A stretch of DNA of 17,466 bases from DASSNR01 sp036278935 (GCA_036278935.1 DASUKA010000026.1:1-17466), one strand, 5' to 3'; shown: positions 1-7,003, numbered from the stretch's first letter. Notes: a model not told the origin generated them from the sequence alone. Translations and numbers: made by a program.

Positions 1-50
1 ATGCGAGCGCGACCGCCACGGATGCTCGCCCTCCGTAATGTATTTCTCCC

Positions 51-66
51 ATGCGGCGTGCCGCAT
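51..66. promoter_or_regulatory. Inverted repeat upstream of the oxidoreductase, possible operator
   Basis: ATGCGGC and GCCGCAT form perfect 7-bp arms around a 2-nt centre, 39 bp before the start codon of the downstream oxidoreductase. Position and symmetry suit a repressor site, but no convincing -35/-10 pair is visible next to it and the upstream gene lies outside the window. An mRNA hairpin is an alternative. Function is inference. Confidence 0.25.
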
Positions 67-104
67 ACCTTTCCGATCGGTCAAGTCTGAATGGAGGTCG
101 GAGA

Positions 105-989
105 ATGGATATCGGTTTCATCGGTCTGGGTGCCATGGGCAGGGCCATGGCGGCGAACCTGCTGAAGGCCGGACACACCGTGCGCGTATGGAACCGTTCG
201 CGCGGGGCGGTGGAGATGCTCGCGAAGGAGGGTGCCATACCGGTCGCGCGCGCGCGCGACGCGTTCCGCGGGGATGCCGTGATCTCCATGCTGGCCGACG
301 ATATCGCGGTCCGCGCGGTGATCCTCGACGAGCGGCTTCTCGATGCCGCGCCGGCCGGGTTGGTGCACGTGAACATGGCGACGGTCTCGGTCGCGCTCGC
401 TCGTGAGCTTGCCGCGCTGCATCAGGCGCACGATGTCGCGTACGTCGCCGCGCCGGTCTTCGGCCGTCCGGATGTGGCGGCCGCGGGGACGCTCCAGATC
501 GTCGCGGCCGGCGACGAGCCGTCCATCGAGCGCGTGCAGCCGCTCTTCGATGTCATGGGCCAGGCGACGTGGCGCATCGGCCAGGAGCCGCACCAGGCGA
601 ATGTGACGAAGCTCGCCGGCAACTTCATGATCGCCAGTGCGCTCGAGTCGATGGCGGAGGCGGCCGCGATGGCGAAGGGCTACGGTGTGGCCGAACGTGA
701 TCTCCTCGGCGTGCTCACCAGCACGGTGTTCGCGGTACCCGTATACAGGAACTATGGCGCGCTCATCGCCGAGCAGCGCTACGACCCTCCGGGGTTCAAG
801 CTGAAGTTGGGGCTCAAGGATGTGCGGCTGGCGCTCGCTGCCGGAGAGGCGGTCAGCGCGCCGATGCCCTTCGCGAGTGTGCTCCGCGACAACCTGCTCG
901 ACGCGGTCGCCCACGGCGATGCTGAGCGGGACTGGTCGGCGATCGCCAACGTCGCGCAGCGGAGGGCGGGGCGCGACAGGCGCACCTGA
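105..989 (+). CDS. NAD(P)-dependent oxidoreductase, 3-hydroxyisobutyrate dehydrogenase / 6-phosphogluconate dehydrogenase-like
   Basis: This 294-residue cytosolic enzyme belongs to the beta-hydroxyacid dehydrogenase superfamily. The N-terminus carries the Rossmann dinucleotide motif GFIGLGAMGRAMAANLLKAG (residues 4-23), followed by VWNRS, where the second-strand Asn-Arg is typical of NADP-preferring members. The substrate-site motif is PVFGRPDVAAAGTL (117-130), the version seen in uncharacterised NADP-dependent members rather than the classical Gly-Gly form of 3-hydroxyisobutyrate dehydrogenases. The likely catalytic lysine is K169 in NVTKLAGNF. The all-helical C-terminal domain fills residues 165-290. 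I chose the ATG at 105 because GGAG lies just upstream and the Rossmann strand begins there; an in-frame ATG at 51 would add 18 non-conserved residues. Family assignment is firm; the substrate (a beta-hydroxyacid, or an imine as in imine reductases) is unknown. It stands alone and faces the MerR gene. Confidence 0.9.
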   Translation: MDIGFIGLGAMGRAMAANLLKAGHTVRVWNRSRGAVEMLAKEGAIPVARARDAFRGDAVISMLADDIAVRAVILDERLLDAAPAGLVHVNMATVSVALARELAALHQAHDVAYVAAPVFGRPDVAAAGTLQIVAAGDEPSIERVQPLFDVMGQATWRIGQEPHQANVTKLAGNFMIASALESMAEAAAMAKGYGVAERDLLGVLTSTVFAVPVYRNYGALIAEQRYDPPGFKLKLGLKDVRLALAAGEAVSAPMPFASVLRDNLLDAVAHGDAERDWSAIANVAQRRAGRDRRT

Positions 990-991
990 CC

Positions 992-1056
992 GCGGCTCGG
1001 AGCCGCAGCGCTCCGGTGCTCAACCCGCCGACCTCAGCTACCGCCGGTTGGCGGTG
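992..1056. terminator. Two GC-rich hairpins between convergent genes
   Basis: The 114-bp gap between two convergent genes holds two stem-loops: GCGGCT-CGG-AGCCGC at 992-1006, and CCGCC-GGTT-GGCGG at 1041-1054, which extends to 1039-1056 with an A-T and a wobble pair. Neither is followed by a T tract on either strand, so intrinsic termination is only a weak inference. Confidence 0.3.
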
Positions 1057-1103
1057 TAGCCACTCGCCCCGCCGCACGCGCGTGCTGCCGTCACGCAGTG
1101 ATG

Positions 1104-2033
1104 TCAGTCGGCGAGCACGCGGAGGCCCTCCATGAGCCAGGGCCATGCTATGCTGATCGGCGACCGCGCAACCTCGGGGTTGAGTACGGCGAGGAGCGTC
1201 CAGAACCGCTCCTCGCGCGCGTCGCGCCCCTGCTCCATGGCGGCGCGCAGCTCGCGAGCGCGCGCCTTCATGCTGCCGCGAGAGGCTCGCCTCTGCTGAC
1301 GAAGCATAGCGGCGACCCAGCGCCCGACAATCGCGCGTCCTTCCGCGCTCGCCGTCTGTACGCCGCGCTCGACGGCTTCCGCGGCGGGCCGGCAGAGCGC
1401 ATGCATATCGCCGAGCTGGCGCGTCCCCGTGTCCGCGCCTGCTGCGCGGTGGCGCGCCAGGAACGACTCGTCGCTCACCATCTCAGCGAGCTCGAGCCAC
1501 GCCTCCACCTGTGCGGCGGTGGGCGACTCGGGCAGGTCGACGACGGCCACCCGCCGGATGGCCTCACCGAGCGCGCGGTGCCGGGTGCCGCGGAGCCGCG
1601 CGTCGAGCGCATCGCCAACGAACCGCGCGCGGTCCTGATTGTCGACCGACGCGAGCACGTGCAGCCGCTGCAATCGCTCGAATGTCAGGGCATCGCCGTC
1701 GCGCAGCAGCACACAGAGGACGGCGCGCCGCCGCGTCAGCGACTTCACCTGCAGGTCGAGCGCGCGAAGGTGAAGCTCCGCGGCCGCGCGCGCGCTCACG
1801 GCGCCGCGGAGCAGCTTCGCGATGGTGGCGAGATCGAAGCCGAGTCCGCGGAGCGCCCGGACGAGCTCGAGTCGCACGCGATCCGCCTCGGAGTACAGGC
1901 GATAGCCGGCTCGCGTGGTGGCGGAGGGACGCAGGATCCCCAACCGGTCGTAGTGGCGCAACGTCTGCGCGCTGACGCCGGCCTGCCGGGCCAGCGCACC
2001 GATCGTGAGGTGAGGGGAAGTGGGCATGGGCAT
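1104..2033 (-). CDS. MerR-family transcriptional regulator
   Basis: This 309-residue DNA-binding protein has a typical MerR winged helix-turn-helix at residues 8-75: LTIGALARQAGVSAQTLRHY, then DRLGILRP and YRLYSEADRVRLELVRALRGLGF. A helical segment at about 80-110 is the usual antiparallel dimerisation coiled coil. The remaining 200 residues form a helical C-terminal region with no recognisable ligand domain; it resembles the uncharacterised C-termini of TipA-like or HTH-only MerR proteins. No metal-binding cysteine cluster is visible, so an organic or drug ligand is more likely than a metal. The start is ATG 2033 (a second ATG at 2027 is equally possible); the frame stays open upstream to 2651 but that part is antisense to the VOC gene. 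Divergent from the VOC gene, with a 42-bp gap that contains the predicted operator. Confidence 0.9.
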   Translation of the reverse strand: MPMPTSPHLTIGALARQAGVSAQTLRHYDRLGILRPSATTRAGYRLYSEADRVRLELVRALRGLGFDLATIAKLLRGAVSARAAAELHLRALDLQVKSLTRRRAVLCVLLRDGDALTFERLQRLHVLASVDNQDRARFVGDALDARLRGTRHRALGEAIRRVAVVDLPESPTAAQVEAWLELAEMVSDESFLARHRAAGADTGTRQLGDMHALCRPAAEAVERGVQTASAEGRAIVGRWVAAMLRQQRRASRGSMKARARELRAAMEQGRDAREERFWTLLAVLNPEVARSPISIAWPWLMEGLRVLAD

Positions 2034-2037
2034 AGGC

Positions 2038-2068
2038 TTGACTCTACAATCGTTGAAGAGTTTAGCAT
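2038..2068 (+). promoter_or_regulatory. MerR-type promoter (19-bp spacer) for the VOC gene
   Basis: TTGACT (2038-2043) and TAGCAT (2063-2068) are good -35 and -10 hexamers separated by exactly 19 bp, the over-long spacing that MerR-family activators correct by twisting DNA. The expected transcription start, about 7 bp after the -10, falls on or next to the VOC start codon at 2076, so the mRNA would be leaderless or nearly so. Seen: hexamers, spacing and dyad. Inferred: activation by the adjacent MerR protein. Confidence 0.7.
2041..2061. promoter_or_regulatory. Predicted MerR operator dyad
   Basis: An inverted repeat of the form ACTCT-A-CAA-TCG-TTG-A-AGAGT is centred on 2051, with 8 of 10 half-site positions complementary. 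It lies between the -35 and -10 of the VOC promoter, which is where MerR-family dimers bind. It also lies 8-28 bp upstream of the merR start codon, so autoregulation is likely. Confidence 0.65.
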
Positions 2069-2075
2069 CCCCGTC

Positions 2076-2585
2076 ATGCCGACACCATACAGCTACCCTT
2101 ATCGCCCCGAGGGCTGGGCCACGGACATCTACCCGATGCCGGCCTTCACGCAGCTCGCCGTCTCGGACCTCGACCGCTCCGCCACATGGTACCAGCAGGT
2201 CCTCGGCTTCGCCGACGTGTTCACCATGCGGGCGGCCGACAACACGCCGATCCTGGCGCACGTGCGCTGGTGCACCTTCGGCGACGTGCTGCTTGTCGCT
2301 TCGAATGCTGCCAGCAGCGAGCTGCGGGGTCGGGGCATCACGCTCTATTTCTCGGCCGACGACGTGGACGTGATCGTCGAGCGCGCGGGCGCGCATCAGG
2401 TGGTCCCGCTCGACGGGCCGGGTGACCGCCCCTGGAATGCCCGCGAGGTGACGTTCGCCGATCCCGACGGATACCGGCTCACCTTCACGGCACCGACCGC
2501 CGAACTGCGGGCTCGCGTGGCGGCCGGAACGCTCGAGAGCATGGACGCCGTGGTGGAGCGGTGGCGGAGCGCGTTCCGCTCGTAA
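2076..2585 (+). CDS. VOC-superfamily (glyoxalase / bleomycin-resistance-like) protein
   Basis: This 169-residue protein carries a vicinal-oxygen-chelate fold at residues 22-140. The first beta-alpha-beta-beta-beta module runs from MPAFTQLAVSDLDRSATWYQ through VLGFADVF to the WCTFGDVLLV strands, and the second runs from ITLYFSADDVDVIVERAG to the hallmark FADPDGYRLTFTAP. VOC proteins act as drug-binding immunity proteins, lyases, dioxygenases or antibiotic-modifying thiol transferases; sequence alone does not say which. The usual N-terminal metal His is not obvious in the first strand, favouring a binding-protein role. There is no Shine-Dalgarno before the ATG at 2076, and the predicted transcription start coincides with it. 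Control by the divergent MerR regulator is strongly suggested and fits a stress or xenobiotic response. Confidence 0.88.
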   Translation: MPTPYSYPYRPEGWATDIYPMPAFTQLAVSDLDRSATWYQQVLGFADVFTMRAADNTPILAHVRWCTFGDVLLVASNAASSELRGRGITLYFSADDVDVIVERAGAHQVVPLDGPGDRPWNAREVTFADPDGYRLTFTAPTAELRARVAAGTLESMDAVVERWRSAFRS

Positions 2586-2811
2586 TCTCTCGGTGCCGGC
2601 GGCCCGCTGCTGCTCCCCGACCATCTCGGCGAACGGTACGCGCGACGGCATCCTCTGGGTGATCGAGACGAGGACGTCTACGGGCTACTCACGGCGCGCC
2701 GATAATCTGCTACGGCCGCACACGGATTGCGCGTGCGCCGCGCTCTGGCGCCGCCGCCCTTCGTGAAGGACCATGCACTATCCTCGCGGAGGATCCCATG
2801 GCGCCCGCTCC
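2586..2811. other. Convergent intergenic region with a small hairpin
   Basis: This 226-bp gap separates the 3' ends of the VOC and AraC genes. I find no supportable gene in it. ATCCTC-GCG-GAGGAT at 2780-2794 is a perfect 6-bp hairpin downstream of the AraC gene on the minus strand, but there is no T tract, so a terminator role is weakly supported. Confidence 0.4.
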
Positions 2812-3816
2812 TCACGGCCGATCTTCCTCCCCCCGCTCCCGGCGGCGAAAGGTCGCCGGGCCCACGCCATACGCCTTCGCGAACGCCTTGCTGAACGCGA
2901 CCGGGTTCGAGTAGCCGACGGATGTCGCGATGCGGGCGACCGTCGCGCCGTCCTCGCGCAGTTGCTGCGCGGCAAGCGCCATGCGCCAATGCGCGAGGTA
3001 CTGCAGCGGCGGCTCGCTGACGAGCGCGGTGAAGCGGGCCGCGAACGCGGAGCGTGACATCGCGACCGTCGATGCGAGCTTCTCGACCGTCCACGGATCC
3101 GCGGGGCGCGCGTGCATCAGACGGAGTGCGTCGCCAATCGCGGGGTCGGTCACGGCGCGCAGTCCGCACGCCGATTCGCGGTCCCGCGAGATCCAGAGAC
3201 GCAACGCCTGAACGAAGAGGAGATCGGCCAGGCGCGCAAGCACGATCGAGGCGCCGGGGCCGGGCGTGGTCGTCTCGTTCACGATGAGCGGAACGAGTCC
3301 GGCGAGCTGCGGGCTCGTCGAGCCGGCGCCGGCTGGAAGGTGAATCGCCGGCGGGAGCGACGCGAGGAGCGCGTTGCGTGGCGCGCGGCCGAGCGTGAAA
3401 TGACCGACGACGATCGACGTCAACGGCCCGTCCCCGCCAATCCGCTCGACTTGCATCGAGCGCGGACACGCGTCGTAGTGGAACTGCAGCGCCGGCACGT
3501 CGCTACGATCGACGTCGCGCAACCCATGGGCGGAGCCGAGCGGTAGGATCACCGCGTCGCCGGTGGACAGCGCGATCGACGTCGCGCCGCGTACGCCGCG
3601 ACTGCGCGGCAGCTCGAGCCACGCGCTCCCTCGCGCGACCACGTAGAAGCTCAGGTAGTCGCGCTCCGGAATCTGAAGATGCCACGGCGCGCCCAGGTCG
3701 AGCCGGCCGAAGATCGCCGTGCGCACATGCACAGCCTCCAGGATCTGGCCGAACACGTCGACGGCAGTGTCCGGCCGTGCTGGACGCTTGGTTGTGTTTT
3801 TCGGAGTCTCAGGCAT
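2812..3816 (-). CDS. AraC-family transcriptional regulator with N-terminal cupin
   Basis: This 334-residue regulator has an N-terminal cupin-like sensor (about residues 20-205; the LSTGDAVILPLGSAHGLRD segment is typical of the cupin_6 subgroup), followed by a linker and a C-terminal AraC DNA-binding domain (225-326). The two helix-turn-helix units are seen at 241-262 (WTVEKLASTVAMSRSAFAARF) and 291-312 (TVARIATSVGYSNPVAFSKAF), and the family signature YGVGPATFRR follows. Relatives of this architecture commonly sit divergently beside genes for redox or xenobiotic enzymes, as here with DoxX and pirin, which makes that operon its probable target. ATG 3816 is the first start; its -10 region would overlap the DoxX promoter. 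The ligand is unknown. Confidence 0.92.
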   Translation of the reverse strand: MPETPKNTTKRPARPDTAVDVFGQILEAVHVRTAIFGRLDLGAPWHLQIPERDYLSFYVVARGSAWLELPRSRGVRGATSIALSTGDAVILPLGSAHGLRDVDRSDVPALQFHYDACPRSMQVERIGGDGPLTSIVVGHFTLGRAPRNALLASLPPAIHLPAGAGSTSPQLAGLVPLIVNETTTPGPGASIVLARLADLLFVQALRLWISRDRESACGLRAVTDPAIGDALRLMHARPADPWTVEKLASTVAMSRSAFAARFTALVSEPPLQYLAHWRMALAAQQLREDGATVARIATSVGYSNPVAFSKAFAKAYGVGPATFRRRERGEEDRP

Positions 3817-3821
3817 AGATA
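3792..3821 (+). promoter_or_regulatory. Possible promoter of the DoxX-pirin operon
   Basis: TTGTGT (3792-3797) and TAGATA (3816-3821) are 18 bp apart in the AraC/DoxX divergent region, in an A/T-rich patch that contrasts with the surroundings. CATAAT at 3825-3830 is a closer match to the -10 consensus but lacks a well-placed -35. An AraC-type activator could compensate. On the minus strand TTGACT with A/T-rich -10-like sequences is also present, so divergent overlapping promoters are likely. Confidence 0.35.
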
Positions 3822-3894
3822 ATCCATAATCGAAAGAGCAATGTACGGCAAGTCAATTCGGACTAACCGTTCTCACCCTCAGCTCTCCATTGCC

Positions 3895-4434
3895 ATGCAC
3901 ATCATCGACTCCTGGAGCCCCAACATCGTCGTCCTCAGTGGGGGGCTGCTCATCGCCCGGCTCATCTTCGGCCTCGCCATGGCCGCGCACGGCTCACAGA
4001 AGCTCTTCGGCTGGTTCGGCGGCTACGGCATCGCCGGCACCAGCGGGTTCTTCGAGCAGCTCGGCTTCCGGCCCGGCCGGCTCTTTGCCACGGTAGCAGC
4101 CCTCACCGAATTTGCGAGCGGCGTCCTCATCACGCTCGGCCTCCTCGGCCCCATCGGTCCCGCACTGATGCTCTCCGTCATGATCGTCGCGGCGATCAGC
4201 GTCCACTGGACGAACGGATTCTTCGCCATGAAGAACGGCATCGAGCTGCCGCTACTCTACGGCGCCGCGGCGGTGGTACTCGCGTTCACCGGACCAGGGC
4301 TCCTCTCGCTCGACGCGTTGCTCGGCCTGCGCGCGCTCTGGTCTCCCGCCATCGCCTCCGCGGCGCTTGTCGTCGGCGTGATCGGCGGCATAGGCAACCT
4401 GGCGGCGCGCCGTGAGGCGCCGGTCACCGCATAA
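3895..4434 (+). CDS. DoxX-family membrane protein
   Basis: This 179-residue inner-membrane protein has four predicted transmembrane segments: about residues 12-32, 63-85, 88-105 and 118-138, with a further hydrophobic stretch at 152-170. The DoxX signature is clear in LIFGLAMAAHGSQKLFGWFG, GFFEQLGFRPG and the HWTNGFFAMKNGIELPLLY segment. DoxX proteins are small quinone-linked or accessory membrane redox components; several are found with antioxidant or catabolic oxidoreductases, and their exact role is poorly defined. ATG 3895 is preferred because the family's conserved N-terminus begins there; ATG 3841 would add 18 residues. No strong Shine-Dalgarno precedes either. It is cotranscribed with the pirin gene, whose ribosome binding site overlaps this stop codon. 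Confidence 0.9.
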   Translation: MHIIDSWSPNIVVLSGGLLIARLIFGLAMAAHGSQKLFGWFGGYGIAGTSGFFEQLGFRPGRLFATVAALTEFASGVLITLGLLGPIGPALMLSVMIVAAISVHWTNGFFAMKNGIELPLLYGAAAVVLAFTGPGLLSLDALLGLRALWSPAIASAALVVGVIGGIGNLAARREAPVTA

Positions 4435-4440
4435 GGAGGG
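4433..4440 (+). promoter_or_regulatory. Strong ribosome binding site of pirin, overlapping the doxX stop
   Basis: AAGGAGGG lies 4 nt before the pirin ATG at 4445 and shares bases with the TAA stop of the DoxX gene (4432-4434). This fixes the pirin start and implies translational coupling. Confidence 0.8.
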
Positions 4441-4444
4441 AACG

Positions 4445-5323
4445 ATGCCGACAGCTCGCCGCATTTCCCGCGTCGTCACGACGCCAGCACCGGCGCCTGG
4501 GTTCATGGGCGCCGGTCACACCGCGGTGCCCGTCGTCGATCCGGGGGAGTTCGCACGGCAGGATCCGTTCATCCTGCTGATGGACGACCGCATCGATCTC
4601 GAGCCCGGCGCGCCGGCCGGTGGCGCGCATCCGCACGCCGGCTTCGAGACGGTCACCTTCGTGCTCGAGGGTGGCGTGCGCGACAGGCTCGAAGGATCCC
4701 TCGGCACGGGGGACGTGCAGTGGATGACCGCTGGCAGCGGCGTCATTCACAACGAAGACGTCACCCCGCTGGGCAGGACGCGTATCCTGCAGCTCTGGCT
4801 CACGCTTCCGCGCGAGGCACGCTGGACGTCGCCGCGCCTGGAGACGATCGCCCGCGCCGATGCGCCCGTGCGTCGTGCACCGGGCGCGGAGATCAGGGTG
4901 TACAGCGGCAGCTCGGGCAACGTGCGGGCCGCCACACACAACTTCGTTCCCGTCACCCTGGCGGACATCTCGCTCGACGCGAATGCCTCGGTGGAGCAGG
5001 AGTTGCCGCCGTCGTACAACGGATTCGTCTACGTCATCCGCGGATCACTGCGCGCGGGCGCCGACGACACGGTGCTCGGGACGGGGCAGGTTGCCTGGCT
5101 CGATCGGCCAGCGAGCGGGGGGCCGAGCGCGCTGCGTCTGAGCGCCGGCGACGGGCCGGCGCGCGCGATCCTCTACGCGGGTGAGCCGACGAACGTGCCG
5201 ATCATGATGCACGGACCGTTCGTGGCCGAGTCGCGTGCTGATCTCCTGCGCATCTCGAAGGACTACATGCAGGGGCGGCTTCCGCGGATCAGCGAGGTCC
5301 ACGCGGCCGCTCACCCGGGCTAG
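4445..5323 (+). CDS. Pirin-family protein (bicupin iron-binding protein / quercetinase-like)
   Basis: This 292-residue cytosolic protein has the pirin double cupin. The metal-binding N-terminal cupin contains HPHAGFETVTFVLEGG (residues 62-77) and IHNED (101-105), giving the four canonical ligands H62, H64, H102 and E104. The C-terminal cupin (about 165-285, ending MMHGPFVAESRADLLR) matches the family. Bacterial pirins such as YhhW and YhaK can oxidise quercetin-like flavonols or act as redox or stress proteins. All iron ligands are retained, so an active dioxygenase-type centre is plausible, but the substrate is unproven. The start is set by AAGGAGGG at 4433-4440. It forms an operon with DoxX, probably under the divergent AraC regulator. 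Confidence 0.92.
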   Translation: MPTARRISRVVTTPAPAPGFMGAGHTAVPVVDPGEFARQDPFILLMDDRIDLEPGAPAGGAHPHAGFETVTFVLEGGVRDRLEGSLGTGDVQWMTAGSGVIHNEDVTPLGRTRILQLWLTLPREARWTSPRLETIARADAPVRRAPGAEIRVYSGSSGNVRAATHNFVPVTLADISLDANASVEQELPPSYNGFVYVIRGSLRAGADDTVLGTGQVAWLDRPASGGPSALRLSAGDGPARAILYAGEPTNVPIMMHGPFVAESRADLLRISKDYMQGRLPRISEVHAAAHPG

Positions 5324-5351
5324 CCGCCGCATGAACGCCGTAACCCAGGCC

Positions 5352-5380
5352 TTGCGTCACATACTATTGTTGCATACTAT
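5352..5380 (+). promoter_or_regulatory. Promoter of the PadR operon with repeated CATACTAT motif
   Basis: TTGCGT (5352-5357) and TACTAT (5375-5380) are 17 bp apart, giving a good sigma-70-type promoter in an A/T-rich island. CATACTAT occurs twice as a direct repeat (5360-5367 and 5373-5380), and the second copy forms an imperfect dyad with TAGTGTAG just downstream. PadR proteins typically bind A/T-rich dyads over their own promoter, so this is a plausible autoregulatory operator. Confidence 0.55.
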
Positions 5381-5443
5381 GCTAGTGTAGTTAGATGACA
5401 TCCGAGCTTCGGTTGGTGGTTGGCTCCCCTCTCTGGAGAATGC

Positions 5444-5515
5444 ATGAAGCGCGGTCGTGTCCTGGTGATGATTGCTGTCTGGCTCCCCACGGCGCTGTCA
5501 CATCCGCATCAGTAA
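5444..5515 (+). CDS. Putative 23-residue hydrophobic small protein or leader peptide
   Basis: A 23-codon frame with ATG at 5444 and TAA at 5513-5515 encodes a basic N-terminus (MKRGR) followed by a hydrophobic stretch (VLVMIAVWLPTAL) and HPHQ. GGAG at 5435-5438 is well spaced from its start. It lies between the predicted promoter and the PadR gene, whose start codon follows 7 nt after this stop and has no Shine-Dalgarno of its own, so coupling is possible. It looks like a signal peptide or single membrane helix. It may be a small protein, a leader peptide or the remnant of a degraded secreted-protein gene; no homology can be claimed. Confidence 0.35.
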   Translation: MKRGRVLVMIAVWLPTALSHPHQ

Positions 5516-5522
5516 CGCCTCC

Positions 5523-5843
5523 ATGAAGCCGCACTGGTTCTTCATTCTCCTCTCCGTCTCCGCCGCGCCGCGCTATGGCACGGCGATCCAGGATGACGTC
5601 CGCGAGCTGAGCGGCGGAGGGGTGCGCCTCTGGCCGGCGACCCTGTACGGCTCGCTCGAGGAGCTCGTCGACCAGGGGTGGCTGGAGGAGATACCCGACG
5701 GCGAGCGTCCCGAGGGGATCACCGGTCGTGAGCGCTTCTATCGGATCACGCGCGCCGGCCGCGTGGCCCTCGAGCGCGAGGCCGCGCGACTGGAGTCGCT
5801 CGCCCGAGTCGCGCGCACGCGCCTAGCGGTCGGTGGGGCATGA
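5523..5843 (+). CDS. PadR-family transcriptional regulator
   Basis: This 106-residue regulator is a short PadR protein made of the winged helix-turn-helix (residues 5-75) and a brief C-terminal helix (79-100). Diagnostic segments are FFILLSVSAAPRYGTAIQ, the recognition helix region LWPATLYGSLEELVDQGWLEE, and the wing RERFYRITRAGRVALERE. PadR repressors respond to small molecules or cell-envelope stress. In this genome style PadR genes sit immediately before permease genes with an ADOP-type N-terminus, as here: ATG 5840 of the next gene overlaps the TGA of this one. ATG 5523 is chosen because the domain begins there; the frame extends to a TTG at 5472 without conserved sequence. Confidence in the family is high; the ligand is unknown. 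Confidence 0.9.
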   Translation: MKPHWFFILLSVSAAPRYGTAIQDDVRELSGGGVRLWPATLYGSLEELVDQGWLEEIPDGERPEGITGRERFYRITRAGRVALEREAARLESLARVARTRLAVGGA

Positions 5844-7003
5844 GCTGGACGCGCGCCTATCGCCTCGCCCTGCACCTGCTCCCGGCCGGGCTGCGCCGCA
5901 AACATGGTTCCGCCATGGAGATCCTCTTCGCACGCGAGCTCCGGCGAGCGCGCGAGCGCGGGCGGCTGGAGGGCACACTCGCCGGCGCGGCGGGCGTCTG
6001 GGATGTCATACGGCGAGGCGCCTACGAACAGCTGCGCCCGGGCCGCGAGGCCGCGGATGAACGCCGCGACCACACGCCCTGGGAATGGTGGAACATGGAC
6101 GCGCGTGGGCCGCAGCCGGCCGGCGCCAACCTCGGAGGTCCGCACGTGCCCCAGTACACGACCCGACAGCTCCTGCGCCGCCACGCTGTCTCCTTCGCTA
6201 TCGCGTTCGTGGCGCTCACGGCGTCGATGCTCGCCCTCTTCGCGAGAAAGCAGCTACCAGCGCTGAGTGCGCGGGGAGCGCCGGCCGGCACCATTGCGGA
6301 GGCGCTGCTGCTCGCCGTGCCGTTCATCGCGGCGATGACGATCCCGATGGCCGTCCTCATTGCCGTCCTCAGGAACTTCACGCGGTTCAGCGCGGAGGGA
6401 ACGCTCGCTGTCGCGCGACGGGAGCGCGATGGCGTCCGCCGCCTGGTCATGCCCGTGCTCCTGGCTGCCACCGGCGTCGCCGCGCTGGCGCTCGTGGTGA
6501 CGGCGACCATCGTCCCCCGTGCGAATCAGCGACTGGCGGCGGTGATGGCGGGCGGCACGGTCCCATCGAGCGGCCGCACGATGACGATCGCCGAGCTGCG
6601 GGAGGCAGCACGGAGCATTCGTCCAGCGACTGGGCCTGTCGCCCTCGCGCGCACGGCGGCGTACGAAGTCGAGGTCCAGAAGAAGTTTGCGCTCGCCGCG
6701 GCATGCGTGGTCATGGCACTGGCCGGCGTGGCGATCGCGCTCCGAGTCCCGCGCGGCGGAGCGGCGCTGGTCATTGGCGCGAGCTGCGTGGTGTTCGGCG
6801 CGTACTACGAGTTGATGGTGATAGGCGAAGATCTCGCTGACCGGCTGGTCGTCTCGCCGTTTACCGGCATGTGGTGGGCAAACGCGCTCCTGCTTGCAGC
6901 CGCGCTGATGCTGGCCGTGTGGCGGCGTCCCGTGCACCTCATGCCAGGTGGCAGCCGCCGCTGGCTACCGGGTGCGAAGCGCCATTGGGTGACGCCCTCC
7001 TGA
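5840..7003 (+). CDS. LptF/LptG-like permease with ADOP-type N-terminal domain and a shortened periplasmic region
   Basis: This 387-residue inner-membrane protein combines two parts. Residues 1-65 (YRLALHLLPAGLRRKHG, then FARELRRARERG and a WDVI helix) resemble the cytoplasmic N-terminal domain of ADOP/MacB-like permeases. From about 110 on, it follows the LptF/LptG plan: TM1 115-135, TM2 153-177, the coupling region RNFTRFSAEGTLAVARRERDG, TM3 203-223, the signature IVPRANQRL (224-232), then EVQKKFALAAACVVMALAG, TM4-TM6 and a LGE/IGED-type loop. LptF and LptG extract lipopolysaccharide with LptB. Here only about 50-60 residues lie between TM3 and TM4, where canonical members carry a periplasmic beta-jellyroll of well over 100, so canonical LPS bridging to LptC is doubtful. 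Its start overlaps the PadR stop (ATGA), so the two are cotranscribed. Confidence 0.78.
   Translation: MSWTRAYRLALHLLPAGLRRKHGSAMEILFARELRRARERGRLEGTLAGAAGVWDVIRRGAYEQLRPGREAADERRDHTPWEWWNMDARGPQPAGANLGGPHVPQYTTRQLLRRHAVSFAIAFVALTASMLALFARKQLPALSARGAPAGTIAEALLLAVPFIAAMTIPMAVLIAVLRNFTRFSAEGTLAVARRERDGVRRLVMPVLLAATGVAALALVVTATIVPRANQRLAAVMAGGTVPSSGRTMTIAELREAARSIRPATGPVALARTAAYEVEVQKKFALAAACVVMALAGVAIALRVPRGGAALVIGASCVVFGAYYELMVIGEDLADRLVVSPFTGMWWANALLLAAALMLAVWRRPVHLMPGGSRRWLPGAKRHWVTPS

Noticed and set aside
1098..2075. Long plus-strand frame upstream of the VOC start
   Set aside because: It is antisense to the MerR gene. The VOC domain starts at 2076, directly after a good promoter.
2678..3469. 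Arg-rich minus-strand frame of 263 residues overlapping the AraC gene
   Set aside because: It is a shifted frame of the AraC gene with no domain.
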